From an uncultured Lentisphaeria bacterium (GTDB taxonomy: Bacteria; Verrucomicrobiota; Lentisphaeria; Victivallales; UBA1829), in assembly GCA_905211485.1 (NCBI GenBank), contig CAJMAW010000032.1, forward strand, positions 1 to 24,799: DNA of 24,799 bases, given 5' to 3'. Both the position numbers and the translations under genes were made by a program. Under the pieces are notes generated by a model. That model ran no database searches, was not told the DNA's origin, and saw only the letters and a program-made list of their open reading frames with translations. Of this stretch, positions 1 to 7,480 are shown one piece after another; the first letter of the stretch is position 1, and every line of letters starts with the position of its first letter.

Positions 1-26
1 GCTGGTCGTGCGGAGCACGAAATCTT

Positions 27-63
27 AAAAAAATAAAAAAGCATGAGGGCTCCTCGCCCTCAT
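27..63 (-). terminator. Rho-independent terminator of the galactokinase gene
   Basis: On the minus strand a perfect 8-bp stem (ATGAGGGC / GCCCTCAT, positions 63-56 and 50-43, 5-nt loop) is followed by GC and then a T tract interrupted once (positions 40-27). This is the classical intrinsic-terminator layout. It lies about 100 nt downstream of the galactokinase stop codon in the direction of transcription. The 100 nt between hold no gene. Confidence 0.85.
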
Positions 64-160
64 ACTCCTCGGCTCTCGCTGCATTCCCTGCACCCGGCAG
101 GCATTGCCTACCGGAATTTTTGGGGGATCTTCTCTTTCTTCAGAACGATTTTTTCTACAC

Positions 161-1375
161 TCATTCAGCGGAAAGAGTCTCGCCTCTGGCTCCGTCACCA
201 ATGGAGCAGACAATGGTTTCTGTCTCTTTGCCCGTGAGAGAACGATAAGCCGTTTTCAGGCGTTCGCAATATTCATCGGCAAGTTCTTCTCTCACCAGAT
301 GGATGCTGATCCCCCCAAATCCTCCGCCGCTGAGTCTTGCTCCCGCGCATCCAGGAAGAGAATGCGCAATTTCCACAAGCGTGTCCAGTTCAGGACAGCT
401 GTTTTCAAAGAAATCCCTGGAACTGACATGACTTTCAAAAAGAAGTTTTCCGAAAGACTGCATGTCCCCCTTCTCCAGGCATTTCACCCCCTGCATGACC
501 CGTTCGTTTTCCCCGACCACATGTTTTGCACGCAGGTAATCAATATGATCCATCTTGTCCTTGAACTGTTCGAGCGTGGCATAATCCACATCGCGGAGCG
601 CTTTGATGTCCTTCCGTTCCGAAGCGATGGCCGCGAGAGCATTTTCACAGCTTTTCCTCCGCAGATTGTAATCGGATTCCACCAGATTGTGCTTGACCAT
701 CGTGTTGGCGACAACCATGCTCCAGCCGCCCGGCATCGGAACCGTCTTGAGAACCTCCACCGTTCGGAAATCGCAGAGAATCAGCGCGTCTTTCTTCCCG
801 TAAATGGAACTGAACTGATCCAGAAGCCCGGAATTCAACCCAAGATATCTGTTTTCGACAGATTGCCCCACTCTCGCCCAGTCCGCCAGAGGAAGATCAA
901 TATGAAAGAGTTCCCGGAGCGCAAATCCAACCGACATCTCCAGCGCGGCGGAACTGCTCATTCCCGCCGAAAGCGGTACATCACTGTAATACACCGCATT
1001 GAAGGCCCCGCAGGAAATGCCGCGTTCACGCAGCGCAATCAGAAGCCCCTTGATGTAATTCGTCCAGTCCCCTTTGACGGCTTTCTCCATGTTGTCGAGG
1101 TCAATGAAATAATCCTTCCCGCGTTCATGAACGGTGCAGATTCTTCCCTCCGTCCCTTCCATGGCCGTGACGGCTTTCTGTCCGACCGCCGCACTGAGAA
1201 CAAAGCCCTCATTGTAGTCCGTATGGTTCCCGAGCACTTCCAGTCTGCCCGGAGCGCTTGCGCATACCGCGGGTTTCCGCCCAAAGCGTTTTTCAAACTG
1301 ATGGATCACATCCGATTTCATCTTTTCCGCATCCTGTGTTTTTTTATCTGCATGTTTTTTGTTTTTACGTTCCAT
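161..1375 (-). CDS. galK: Galactokinase-family GHMP kinase
   Basis: The 404-aa protein is a cytoplasmic GHMP sugar kinase. Galactokinases phosphorylate galactose at C1 with ATP as the first step of the Leloir pathway. All family motifs are visible: the N-terminal galactokinase signature GRLEVLGNHTDYNEG (about residues 43-57), the ATP-binding PLSAGMSSSAALE (134-146), the region of the catalytic aspartate GLLDQ (D186), and the C-terminal GARLSGGGFGG. The signature normally reads GR-x-N-L-I-G-E-HTDYN. Here the Glu before His is Asn (N50), and Glu replaces the upstream Asn. In structurally studied galactokinases that Glu contacts the sugar C6 hydroxyl, so the substrate may differ. The start is uncertain: ATG 1375 has GGAG only 2 nt away, and an internal ATG at 1321 would remove a lysine-rich 18-residue leader. 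The gene stands alone, with its own terminator and no other Leloir genes nearby. Confidence 0.88.
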   Translation of the reverse strand: MERKNKKHADKKTQDAEKMKSDVIHQFEKRFGRKPAVCASAPGRLEVLGNHTDYNEGFVLSAAVGQKAVTAMEGTEGRICTVHERGKDYFIDLDNMEKAVKGDWTNYIKGLLIALRERGISCGAFNAVYYSDVPLSAGMSSSAALEMSVGFALRELFHIDLPLADWARVGQSVENRYLGLNSGLLDQFSSIYGKKDALILCDFRTVEVLKTVPMPGGWSMVVANTMVKHNLVESDYNLRRKSCENALAAIASERKDIKALRDVDYATLEQFKDKMDHIDYLRAKHVVGENERVMQGVKCLEKGDMQSFGKLLFESHVSSRDFFENSCPELDTLVEIAHSLPGCAGARLSGGGFGGISIHLVREELADEYCERLKTAYRSLTGKETETIVCSIGDGARGETLSAE

Positions 1376-1597
1376 GACTCCGGCGATACAATATATTTAT
1401 AGAATTAAGATACTATATACCCGGAATGAGAAAACAGAAAAGCCGTATTTTGAAATTTATTCCATATTTCATGCGGAGCGGATGGAAAGACCGGGAAAAA
1501 GAATACGGAGGAAAGGGGGAAAGAAGAAATTCCCATTTTCTCCTTTCCCCCGTCCATGCATCAGTCTCCGCATCTGCGGAATTTTCCGGGGGAGGAC
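1376..1597. other. Intergenic gap between phoH and galK, no gene seen
   Basis: These 222 bp separate two minus-strand genes. A 9-bp inverted repeat (GGGGGAAAG at 1515-1523 and CTTTCCCCC at 1543-1551, 19-nt loop) could form a hairpin after phoH but has no following T run on the minus strand. The last 60 bp before galK are AT-rich and include TATAGT- and TATAAA-like words on the minus strand. A galK promoter is plausible there, but I could not pair one with a good -35. Confidence 0.4.
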
Positions 1598-2941
1598 TCA
1601 GAGATACTCAGCAGCGGCAGCGGCAAGAGGACTCCGCTCGCTTTTCCGGAGCGTGATATGCCCGTGAATGGGGAGCTGTTTGAAGCGTTCGGCGATGTAG
1701 GTGAGTCCGTTGCTGGAGGCGTCGAGATAAGGGCTGTCGATCTGGCAGGGGTCGCCGGTCAGGACCATTTTTGTGCCTTCGCCTGCGCGGCTGACAATGG
1801 TCTTGACCTCGTGGGGAGTGAGATTCTGGGCTTCGTCGACGATCACGAACTGACGGGGAATGCTCCTTCCGCGGATGTAGGTGATTGCCTCAAGTTCAAG
1901 TTTGTGACTGCGCTTGAGCTCCTCAATCTGCCGCCGTGCGTACTGGGTGTCCTTTTTTTCGGTATGCATGAGATAGTCGAGATTGTCATAGATGGGCTGC
2001 ATCCATGCGTCGAGCTTCTCATCCTTGTCCCCGGGAAGATAGCCGAGGTCGTTTCCGAGAGGAATGATGGGCCTTGTGACCAGAATTTTATCATACTCCG
2101 TGGCCTGCATGACCTGTTCCAGCGCCGCCGCCAGAGCCAGAAGAGTCTTTCCGGAACCCGCCTGTCCCACCAGAGTCACCACCTGGATGGCGGGATCCAT
2201 CAGAAGCTGAAGCGCCATTTTCTGCTCTTTGCTGCGGGGCGTGATGTTCCAGACCTTGTCCGCGACGCCGTCGGGCGGAAGAAGCTCAATTTTTCCGTTC
2301 CGGAACCAGGCAAGCGCGGAATGCTTGACATTGGAGCTGTCCTTGAGAAGGAGAAATTCGTTTGGAGAGAGTTCGGGGAAGTCCGCAGGCGGCGTGAGAA
2401 CTCTTGTCTGATAGAGATTCTGGAGAATGTCCGTGTCGACGGAAATTTCCAGAAATCCGGAATACAGTTCGTCAAAATTGACTTTTTCCCGTTCAAAGTC
2501 CTCCACGGGGATGTTCAGCGCATCGGCTTTGATGCGCAGATTGATATCCTTGGTGATGAAGATGACTTTATCGTCTTTCCCGTTCGCCTCCTTCATCAGC
2601 TTCAGAGCCACGCTCAGAATTCGGTTGTCGGCGGCGGACATGCTGATGTCCTTGAGCAGCATTTCTCCGTCGCTGGAAACGATTTTGAGGGTGCCGCATT
2701 TATCCGGATCCGGGTTGTTGTCCAGTTTCACGCCTTCGGAAAGTTTTCCCCGGCTCCGGAGGGTGTCGAGTTTGCGGATGACGTGTCTGGCGTTGCGTCC
2801 GAGTTCATCCTGGTTCTTCTTGAATTTGTCAAGTTCTTCGATGACCGCCATGGGAATGACCACTTCGTTGTCGTCGAAGGATTCGATGGACTGGGCACTG
2901 TGAAGCAGCACATTGGTGTCAAGAACGAAGGTTTTTTTCAT
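1598..2941 (-). CDS. PIN-domain PhoH-family ATPase
   Basis: The 447-aa protein joins an N-terminal PIN ribonuclease domain to a C-terminal PhoH P-loop ATPase, as in the PhoH2/YlaK family of putative RNA-remodelling and RNA-cleaving enzymes. The PIN part (about residues 1-150) shows the start TFVLDTNVLLH (D8), acidic E36, D105 in AADNRIL and D132 in ITKDINLR, which are the expected metal ligands. The PhoH part has Walker A GQAGSGKT (259-266) and Walker B FVIVDEAQ (365-372), followed by a LTGDPCQID motif. Both active sites look intact and the length is normal. The ATG has a clear AGGAGG about 8 nt upstream. It is divergent from the Sel1 gene, with a 229-bp shared upstream region and a hairpin in its leader. 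In bacteria PIN-PhoH proteins often sit with an antitoxin-like gene; none is seen here. Confidence 0.92.
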   Translation of the reverse strand: MKKTFVLDTNVLLHSAQSIESFDDNEVVIPMAVIEELDKFKKNQDELGRNARHVIRKLDTLRSRGKLSEGVKLDNNPDPDKCGTLKIVSSDGEMLLKDISMSAADNRILSVALKLMKEANGKDDKVIFITKDINLRIKADALNIPVEDFEREKVNFDELYSGFLEISVDTDILQNLYQTRVLTPPADFPELSPNEFLLLKDSSNVKHSALAWFRNGKIELLPPDGVADKVWNITPRSKEQKMALQLLMDPAIQVVTLVGQAGSGKTLLALAAALEQVMQATEYDKILVTRPIIPLGNDLGYLPGDKDEKLDAWMQPIYDNLDYLMHTEKKDTQYARRQIEELKRSHKLELEAITYIRGRSIPRQFVIVDEAQNLTPHEVKTIVSRAGEGTKMVLTGDPCQIDSPYLDASSNGLTYIAERFKQLPIHGHITLRKSERSPLAAAAAEYL

Positions 2942-2964
2942 GGCAGATTCCTCCTCATGCTGTT

Positions 2965-2987
2965 CTGAGGAAATGTTTTTTCCTCAG
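2965..2987 (-). promoter_or_regulatory. Perfect inverted repeat in the phoH leader
   Basis: CTGAGGAAA (2965-2973) and TTTCCTCAG (2979-2987) form a perfect 9-bp inverted repeat with a 5-nt loop, 24 nt upstream of the phoH ATG. In the transcript it would be a stem-loop just before the ribosome binding site; in DNA it could be a repressor operator. Without a partner regulator I cannot choose between these. Confidence 0.5.
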
Positions 2988-3005
2988 ATATTGTTTCTGA
3001 GTACA

Positions 3006-3033
3006 TTTGTATCCCTGCTTTCCGCAAATGCAA
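3006..3033 (-). promoter_or_regulatory. Candidate promoter of phoH
   Basis: On the minus strand TTGCAT (3033-3028) and TACAAA (3011-3006) are separated by 16 bp. A start near 2999 would give a leader of about 58 nt that contains the inverted repeat at 2965-2987. Both boxes are imperfect, so this is a tentative call. Confidence 0.35.
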
Positions 3034-3085
3034 GCGTTTTTTTTACCTGTTTTCCACCGAAAACGTTTTTTTTGCGTTTTTTTCT

Positions 3086-3114
3086 TTTCAAACACCTTTT
3101 TGAGGAGTATATTT
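3086..3114 (+). promoter_or_regulatory. Candidate promoter of the Sel1-repeat gene
   Basis: TTTTCA (3086-3091), a 17-bp spacer and TATATT (3109-3114) lie about 57 nt before the ATG at 3171. The -10 sits in the word GGAGTATATT, which also occurs in the ABC-F promoter at 20901. Just upstream are three long T tracts (about 3036-3089), which could act as a bent or UP-element-like region. Confidence 0.5.
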
Positions 3115-3170
3115 CCAAGCTTCATAAAAGATTTTTCAGAAGGGATCTCCCGTACGGAAAGGGTGTTTCC

Positions 3171-4490
3171 ATGCGTCGTATCCAGCCTCTTTCAATTCTG
3201 TTTCTGCTTCTGTCCGCAGGGCTTTTCTCTCTTTCTCCGGCCGTTTCCGCGGAGGAGGCGGCGGAAGGCGATTCTCTGCGCGCGGCCGCGGAAAAAGGGG
3301 ATCTCTCCTCTCAGTTCAAACTCGCAAACGAATATTTTTACGGGACGCCGGAACGCAGAATCAATTACACCCTTGCCGCATACTGGTACCGCAAGGTGGC
3401 GGATGCGGGCGTACCGGAAGGGGAATTCAATTACGGGCTCTGTCTGGACCGCGGCCTGGGAGTCGAGCGGAATCCGCTTCAGGCCTATTCCTGGTATGAA
3501 AAAGCTGCGAAAGCCGATTTCAAACCCGCTCTGCTGAACTGTGCCCTGATGCTCCTCCGCGGAATTCCTTCCGCCGACGGGAAATCCTTCGGTGGAGCGG
3601 ATGCGCTGAAGCCCGATCCGCACAAGGCCCTGGAGATTCTGGAATATCTGTCCGCATCCTCCTTCGCTCCGGCGGAAGAGGAGCTTTGCGTGCTGATCCT
3701 GGCAGACCGTTCCTCTTCGGAGAAAAACCGGAAACGGGCCTTTGACATTCTGAGCCGTCTGGCTGCGTCTCCGGAGGCTTCGGCACGGGTGTTCCGTCTT
3801 CTTGCGGATTGTTACTACGGGGGCTTCGGCACGGACCCGGATCCGGCGAAGACCGTTTTTTATCTGGAAAAGGCCACCTCTCTTCAGGATCCCGAGGCGA
3901 AGGCGAAGCTTGCGCATTTTCATGAATACGGGCTTCATGTGGCGGCGGATCCGGCGCGTGCTCTGAAACTCTACCGGGAGGCCGCGCTTGCTGGATTCCC
4001 CATGGCTCAGCTGAAATACGGGGATATGGTTGCGGAAGGGAAGGAAGAAGGCAAGGGACTGAAAGATGCTCTTGAATGGTATCGGAAGTCCGCACTGAAC
4101 GGCTGTCCGCAGGCATTTTTCAAGCTGGGCGTGTTTGCGGGGGAGGGGATCGGAATGAGGAAGTCCCCGGAACGAGCTGCGGAATTTTTCTTCCAGGCGG
4201 CGAAGATGGGATATGCGCGCGCACAGTACAATGTGGCGGTGCTGTATCTGGAGGAGGACGGGCCGCTGGGAAAGGATGAATCCGCGGCGGTATACTGGTT
4301 CCGGGAGGCGGCAAAGAACGGGGATGTCATGGCGCAGCGCCGTCTGGGGCTTTGCTATCTGGAAGGGCGGGGAGTGGAAAGGAATTCGCGTCTCGGGAGG
4401 GAATGGCTGGAACGGGCGGCGTCTGGAGGGGATCCGGCGGCGTCGGATCTGCTGGAATCGCTGTCTCAGAGGGACGGTTTTATCAGATGA
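3171..4490 (+). CDS. Exported Sel1/TPR-like repeat protein
   Basis: The 439-aa protein starts with a clear signal peptide (MRRIQPLSILFLLLSAGLFS, cleavage probably after AVSA), so it is likely periplasmic or secreted. The rest is a chain of about nine Sel1-type helical repeats of about 36 residues with the usual A-x-x-x-Y/L-G-x-x-Y...G...D...A...W-Y-x-K-A-A pattern, for example YGLCLDRGLGVERNPLQAYSWYEKAA. Such repeats are protein-interaction scaffolds; no catalytic domain is seen. ATG 3171 was chosen because the reading frame upstream of it is T-rich and non-coding in character, the signal peptide begins exactly there, and GGAAAGGG lies about 7 nt upstream. The repeats are more degenerate near the middle (about residues 135-200). 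Confidence 0.88.
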   Translation: MRRIQPLSILFLLLSAGLFSLSPAVSAEEAAEGDSLRAAAEKGDLSSQFKLANEYFYGTPERRINYTLAAYWYRKVADAGVPEGEFNYGLCLDRGLGVERNPLQAYSWYEKAAKADFKPALLNCALMLLRGIPSADGKSFGGADALKPDPHKALEILEYLSASSFAPAEEELCVLILADRSSSEKNRKRAFDILSRLAASPEASARVFRLLADCYYGGFGTDPDPAKTVFYLEKATSLQDPEAKAKLAHFHEYGLHVAADPARALKLYREAALAGFPMAQLKYGDMVAEGKEEGKGLKDALEWYRKSALNGCPQAFFKLGVFAGEGIGMRKSPERAAEFFFQAAKMGYARAQYNVAVLYLEEDGPLGKDESAAVYWFREAAKNGDVMAQRRLGLCYLEGRGVERNSRLGREWLERAASGGDPAASDLLESLSQRDGFIR

Positions 4491-4813
4491 TTCCTTACCT
4501 CCGCGGATGGAGAGCCGAGCCGTCAGGCGCAGGGAGCTCCCTCTTCATCCCGCTGCTGCGCCCCCGGGAGGAAGAACAGGGGAAGAAAACCGTGACCCGG
4601 GAACATGGAAGAGAGCGGAAAAGGAGAATCTGAAGGACGGGAAGACGGGAAGACTGAGAAGGAGCGACCCGCTTTTTTCCGGGGAAGCTGAATTCTTGAA
4701 AAGGACGTTTTTACGTGATATATTCCGTTTCCCTTTTTGCGTTTCCTTTCTCCTGGAGACATGGGATTGGGAAGCGGAGACCGACATGAGATCTTGTGAA
4801 AAAGGATGCGAAT
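4491..4813. other. Intergenic region between Sel1 gene and coiled-coil gene
   Basis: This stretch of about 320 bp is purine-rich and contains no convincing gene. Small GC-rich palindromes (such as GGGAGCTCCC at 4527-4536) and a weak hairpin before TTTTTT (about 4664-4678) are present, but none makes a strong terminator. The clear signal is the promoter at 4696-4724. Confidence 0.5.
4696..4724 (+). promoter_or_regulatory. Promoter ahead of the coiled-coil gene and ribosomal operon
   Basis: TTGAAA (4696-4701), exactly 17 bp, then TATATT (4719-4724). This is the best promoter found upstream of the ribosomal-protein genes. The gap between the coiled-coil gene and rplV is only 37 nt, so it may drive both. 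The leader to ATG 4814 would be about 80 nt. Confidence 0.6.
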
Positions 4814-5752
4814 ATGTCTGCAGATGTGAAAAAAAATCAAAAAAAGTGGGAAAAGAGTTGGATATTTCTTTGCGTCTGCGTTATATTAACAGCTCTGTTT
4901 TCACCGTTGTACACATTGTCAGCCAAGGAAAAGACTGAGAAGGTGACGGCGAAAGTGAGCCTGTCAGATCCCGAGACCGAAGGGCGGCTGGCTGAAAACA
5001 GGGAAAAACTTGCGAAATTAGAGTCTGAAAACGTTCGGCTGCGGGCTGAAAACGTTCAGGTGAAATCTGAAAAGAACCGGCTGGAAGAAGAGCGGCTCAG
5101 GCTTGAAAACGAGTTATTGCTTGCGAAAGAAGAAAACTCGGTATTGCGCATGGAGCTGCTTGAAACACTCGAAGAATATTCCAAACAGGGCGAAGAGCTG
5201 AAAGAGATGGAATTGAGTGCCGCCGGGATTTTGGATACCCTCCAGCCCCTTTACGCGGGCGCCAGGGATGCTGAATTGCTGGCATCCCTGCATCTGACAC
5301 TTGAGACCGGAAAGAAGCTGCTGACGAAGAGTCTTGAGATTCGCGGCATGATTCTTGAGAACTTTTCTGCACTGAAACTGGATCCACTTGGAACCGCGAG
5401 ACTGCGTCTTGCGCTTGACGAACAGAAAAAGATTTCGGATCGTTTTGCGGCATTGACGGTTCAGCCTGCGGGCCCGGAAAGTTTTGAGGGATGCAGGATT
5501 CTGGAACTGAACGACGAGCTGAAACTGGTTGTGGTTTCGGCGGGATATTGGAACGGGATCCGGGTTGGAATGAGTCTGAGGGCCGGGGAAGGCAGTTCGA
5601 GTCAGCTTCTGAGAGTGGTTGCGGTTCGTCCGTATGTGTCCGGGGCGCTTCTCGGGAGCGGCGGCGAATGGAAGGGATTGTTTCCGGGGATGCCGGTGAA
5701 GGCGTCGATGGATCCGGAAGCGAATGGGCAGAAATCTGTCAAACGAGATTGA
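4814..5752 (+). CDS. Membrane-anchored coiled-coil protein, unidentified (MreC-like layout)
   Basis: I do not recognise the family. The 312-aa protein has a basic N-terminus, one hydrophobic segment (IFLCVCVILTALFSPLYTL) that is a signal anchor or uncleaved signal, then a long acidic-basic coiled coil rich in Leu, Glu and Lys (roughly residues 55-130). A helical section follows, and then a C-terminal part rich in Val and Gly (GCRILELNDELKLVVVSAG, GIRVGMSLRAG, LFPGMPVKA). Anchor, coiled coil and beta-rich tail resemble the layout of MreC, but I do not claim homology. ATG 4814 has AAGGA 7 nt upstream; a GTG at 4796 would add six residues. It ends 37 nt before rplV, so it is probably co-transcribed with the ribosomal genes, an unusual partner. 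Confidence 0.75.
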   Translation: MSADVKKNQKKWEKSWIFLCVCVILTALFSPLYTLSAKEKTEKVTAKVSLSDPETEGRLAENREKLAKLESENVRLRAENVQVKSEKNRLEEERLRLENELLLAKEENSVLRMELLETLEEYSKQGEELKEMELSAAGILDTLQPLYAGARDAELLASLHLTLETGKKLLTKSLEIRGMILENFSALKLDPLGTARLRLALDEQKKISDRFAALTVQPAGPESFEGCRILELNDELKLVVVSAGYWNGIRVGMSLRAGEGSSSQLLRVVAVRPYVSGALLGSGGEWKGLFPGMPVKASMDPEANGQKSVKRD

Positions 5753-5789
5753 AAACATAAAAACAAGAAAGAAAAGCGAGAAGAGCAAG

Positions 5790-6137
5790 ATGGAAGTTAA
5801 GGCGGTCACAAGATATGTGCGCATATCTCCCTCCAAGGCATCCGATTTCTCCCGCGTGATTCAGGGCAAACCTGTGGCGGAGGCGATGGCGATTGCCGAG
5901 CTGAGTCCGAGGAAAGCTGCGCGGCTTTTTGCCCGTACGCTGAAGAGTGCGCTGGCGAATGCCGAATATCAGGCGGCGGAAAAGAATTATGAGTTGAACA
6001 AGGGTGCGCTGAAAGTCAAGCAGGCAGTTGCGAATCCGGGGCCGATGCTGAAGAGGTTTCGTCCCAAGGCGCGCGGCATGGCGGGTCGTATCCGCAAGCG
6101 CATGAGTCACTTTACCGTGATACTCACAGACGAATAA
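5790..6137 (+). CDS. rplV: 50S ribosomal protein L22 (uL22)
   Basis: The 115-aa protein is a normal-length uL22, which binds 23S rRNA and lines the peptide exit tunnel with a beta-hairpin. Typical segments are RYVRISPSKA at the start, KAARLFARTLKSALANAE in the middle, and RFRPKARGMAGRIRKRMSH at the C-terminal hairpin. ATG 5790 matches the family start; the reading frame runs further upstream, but that part is Lys/Ser-rich and unconserved. It is the first ribosomal gene of the cluster. S10, L3, L4, L23, L2 and S19, which normally precede it, are absent. Confidence 0.96.
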   Translation: MEVKAVTRYVRISPSKASDFSRVIQGKPVAEAMAIAELSPRKAARLFARTLKSALANAEYQAAEKNYELNKGALKVKQAVANPGPMLKRFRPKARGMAGRIRKRMSHFTVILTDE

Positions 6138-6151
6138 GAAAGGGTGCTATT

Positions 6152-6844
6152 GTGGGTCAGAAGGTCAATCCTGTCGGGCTGAGGTTAGCCCTGAACAAGA
6201 ACTGGAGTTCCCGTTGGTTCGCCAAGAAGGAAAATTTCGGAGACTGGCTTCATGAGGATGTGAAGATTCGTTCTTACATCAAGAAGAATTTCGGACATGC
6301 GGCCATATCGAAGATTCTGATTGAACGTTATGTGAACCGTGTGCGTGCGACGATTTACACGGCTCGCCCCGCGATTCTGGTCGGGCGCAAGGGGACTGAA
6401 CTTAAAACATTGAAAGAGAACATTTCCAAACTTCTTGCGAAGGGGCATGAGCTCATTCTGGATGTTGTGGAAGTGAGACAGCCGGAAACGAGCGCGCAGC
6501 TTGTGGCCGAGAACGTGGCCGCGCAGCTGGAAAAACGCATTGGATTCCGCCGTGCGATGAAGAAAGCCATTCAGACGGCGATGGATCTGGGAGCGGAAGG
6601 GATCAAGATACAGTGTTCCGGTCGGCTCGGGGCCGCCGAGCTTGCGCGCACGGAGCAGTACAAGGAAGGGCGGACGCCGCTTCACACGCTGAAAGCATAC
6701 ATTGATTACGGATTTACAGAGGCCGACACGACCGCAGGGAAAATTGGAGTGAAGGTCTGGATATGCCATAAAGAACCCACGGAGGAAATGCAAAATGCCG
6801 TTAATGCCAAAAAGAGTAAAGCACAGAAAGGTGCAGCGCGGTAA
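6152..6844 (+). CDS. rpsC: 30S ribosomal protein S3 (uS3)
   Basis: The 230-aa protein begins MGQKVNPVGLRL, the standard uS3 start, here encoded with GTG and preceded by AAAGGG. The KH RNA-binding domain is visible as ARPAILVGRKGTELKTLKEN, and the conserved C-terminal domain contains GRLGAAELARTEQYKEGR. S3 forms part of the mRNA entry channel with S4 and S5. It follows rplV by 14 nt, and its last 50 nt overlap the start of rplP. Confidence 0.97.
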   Translation: MGQKVNPVGLRLALNKNWSSRWFAKKENFGDWLHEDVKIRSYIKKNFGHAAISKILIERYVNRVRATIYTARPAILVGRKGTELKTLKENISKLLAKGHELILDVVEVRQPETSAQLVAENVAAQLEKRIGFRRAMKKAIQTAMDLGAEGIKIQCSGRLGAAELARTEQYKEGRTPLHTLKAYIDYGFTEADTTAGKIGVKVWICHKEPTEEMQNAVNAKKSKAQKGAAR

Positions 6845-7214
6845 CAACGCTGGTCTTTCACGCAGATGCAATGAGCTGGACTTCGGCGAGTTCGGGCTGC
6901 AGACCCTCGACAGGGCGTATCTGACAGCGAACCAGATTGAAGCCGCGCGAGTCGCGATTACGCGTCATATGAAGAGACATGGTAAGGTGTGGATCCGGGT
7001 ATTTCCGTACAAGCCTTACACGAAGAAGCCGCTGGAAGTCCGAATGGGAAAAGGGAAGGGCAACGTGGAATACTGGGTTGCACCGATCAAGCCTGGGCGG
7101 ATGCTGTTTGAAGTGAGCGGCTGCACGGAGAGCGTTGCGAAGGAAGCGATGGGACTTGCGGCTTCGAAACTGCCTGTGAAATGCCGTTTTATAGTGCGTC
7201 ACGGTGCGGCGTAA
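6795..7214 (+). CDS. rplP: 50S ribosomal protein L16 (uL16)
   Basis: The 139-aa uL16 helps position the aminoacyl-tRNA at the A site and is needed for late 50S assembly. The conserved core is present: MPKRVKHRK at the start, then FGLQTLDRAYLTANQIEAAR, RVFPYKPYTKKP, and MGKGKGNVEYWVAPIKPG. ATG 6795 has GGAGG about 8 nt upstream, so translation starts inside the end of rpsC (50-nt overlap in another frame). A start three codons on would also fit, because the family usually begins MLMPKR. Confidence 0.97.
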   Translation: MPLMPKRVKHRKVQRGNNAGLSRRCNELDFGEFGLQTLDRAYLTANQIEAARVAITRHMKRHGKVWIRVFPYKPYTKKPLEVRMGKGKGNVEYWVAPIKPGRMLFEVSGCTESVAKEAMGLAASKLPVKCRFIVRHGAA

Positions 7215-7232
7215 GGGAAAGGTCTGTTGACG

Positions 7233-7424
7233 ATGAAGATGAAAGAAATCAAGGGAATGTCCGACGCGGAGCTTCTGGCGCAGCTGGAAGAGATGCGGAA
7301 GGAGAAATTCAATCTTTGCAATCAGGCGAAGACCGGGCAGCTTGAGAATTCGGCGAAACTCAGACAGCTTCGCCGCGATGTTGCCAGAATTCTTACGGAA
7401 CAGAAGCTCAGAGTGAACGCCTGA
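7233..7424 (+). CDS. rpmC: 50S ribosomal protein L29 (uL29)
   Basis: This 63-aa protein has the two-helix uL29 pattern (MKMKEIKGMSDAELLAQLEE then KLRQLRRDVARILTEQ). L29 sits near the tunnel exit and forms part of the docking site for trigger factor and SRP. ATG 7233 was chosen over a TTG six bases earlier; AAAGG lies about 10 nt upstream. Its place between rplP and rpsQ is canonical. Confidence 0.94.
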   Translation: MKMKEIKGMSDAELLAQLEEMRKEKFNLCNQAKTGQLENSAKLRQLRRDVARILTEQKLRVNA

Positions 7425-7480
7425 GCAAGACATTCAGAAGAAGATGAGAAAAGATCAAATAAGAAACGGGAAACCGAGCC

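Noticed and set aside
6..20. Perfect small hairpin TCGTGC-GGA-GCACGA at the window edge.
   Set aside because: The stem is only 6 bp with no T run, and its gene context is cut off by the window, so no role can be supported.
94..120. Imperfect hairpin CCGG-C-AGGC-ATT-GCCT-A-CCGG followed by AATTTTT, as a plus-strand terminator.
   Set aside because: There is no plus-strand gene before it inside the window, and the T run is displaced. The better terminator for galK is at 27-63.
104..2968. Long plus-strand frames opposite galK (432 aa) and phoH (470 aa).
   Set aside because: They are antisense shadows of two genes with complete family motifs. Their translations show no domain and they have no SD in place.
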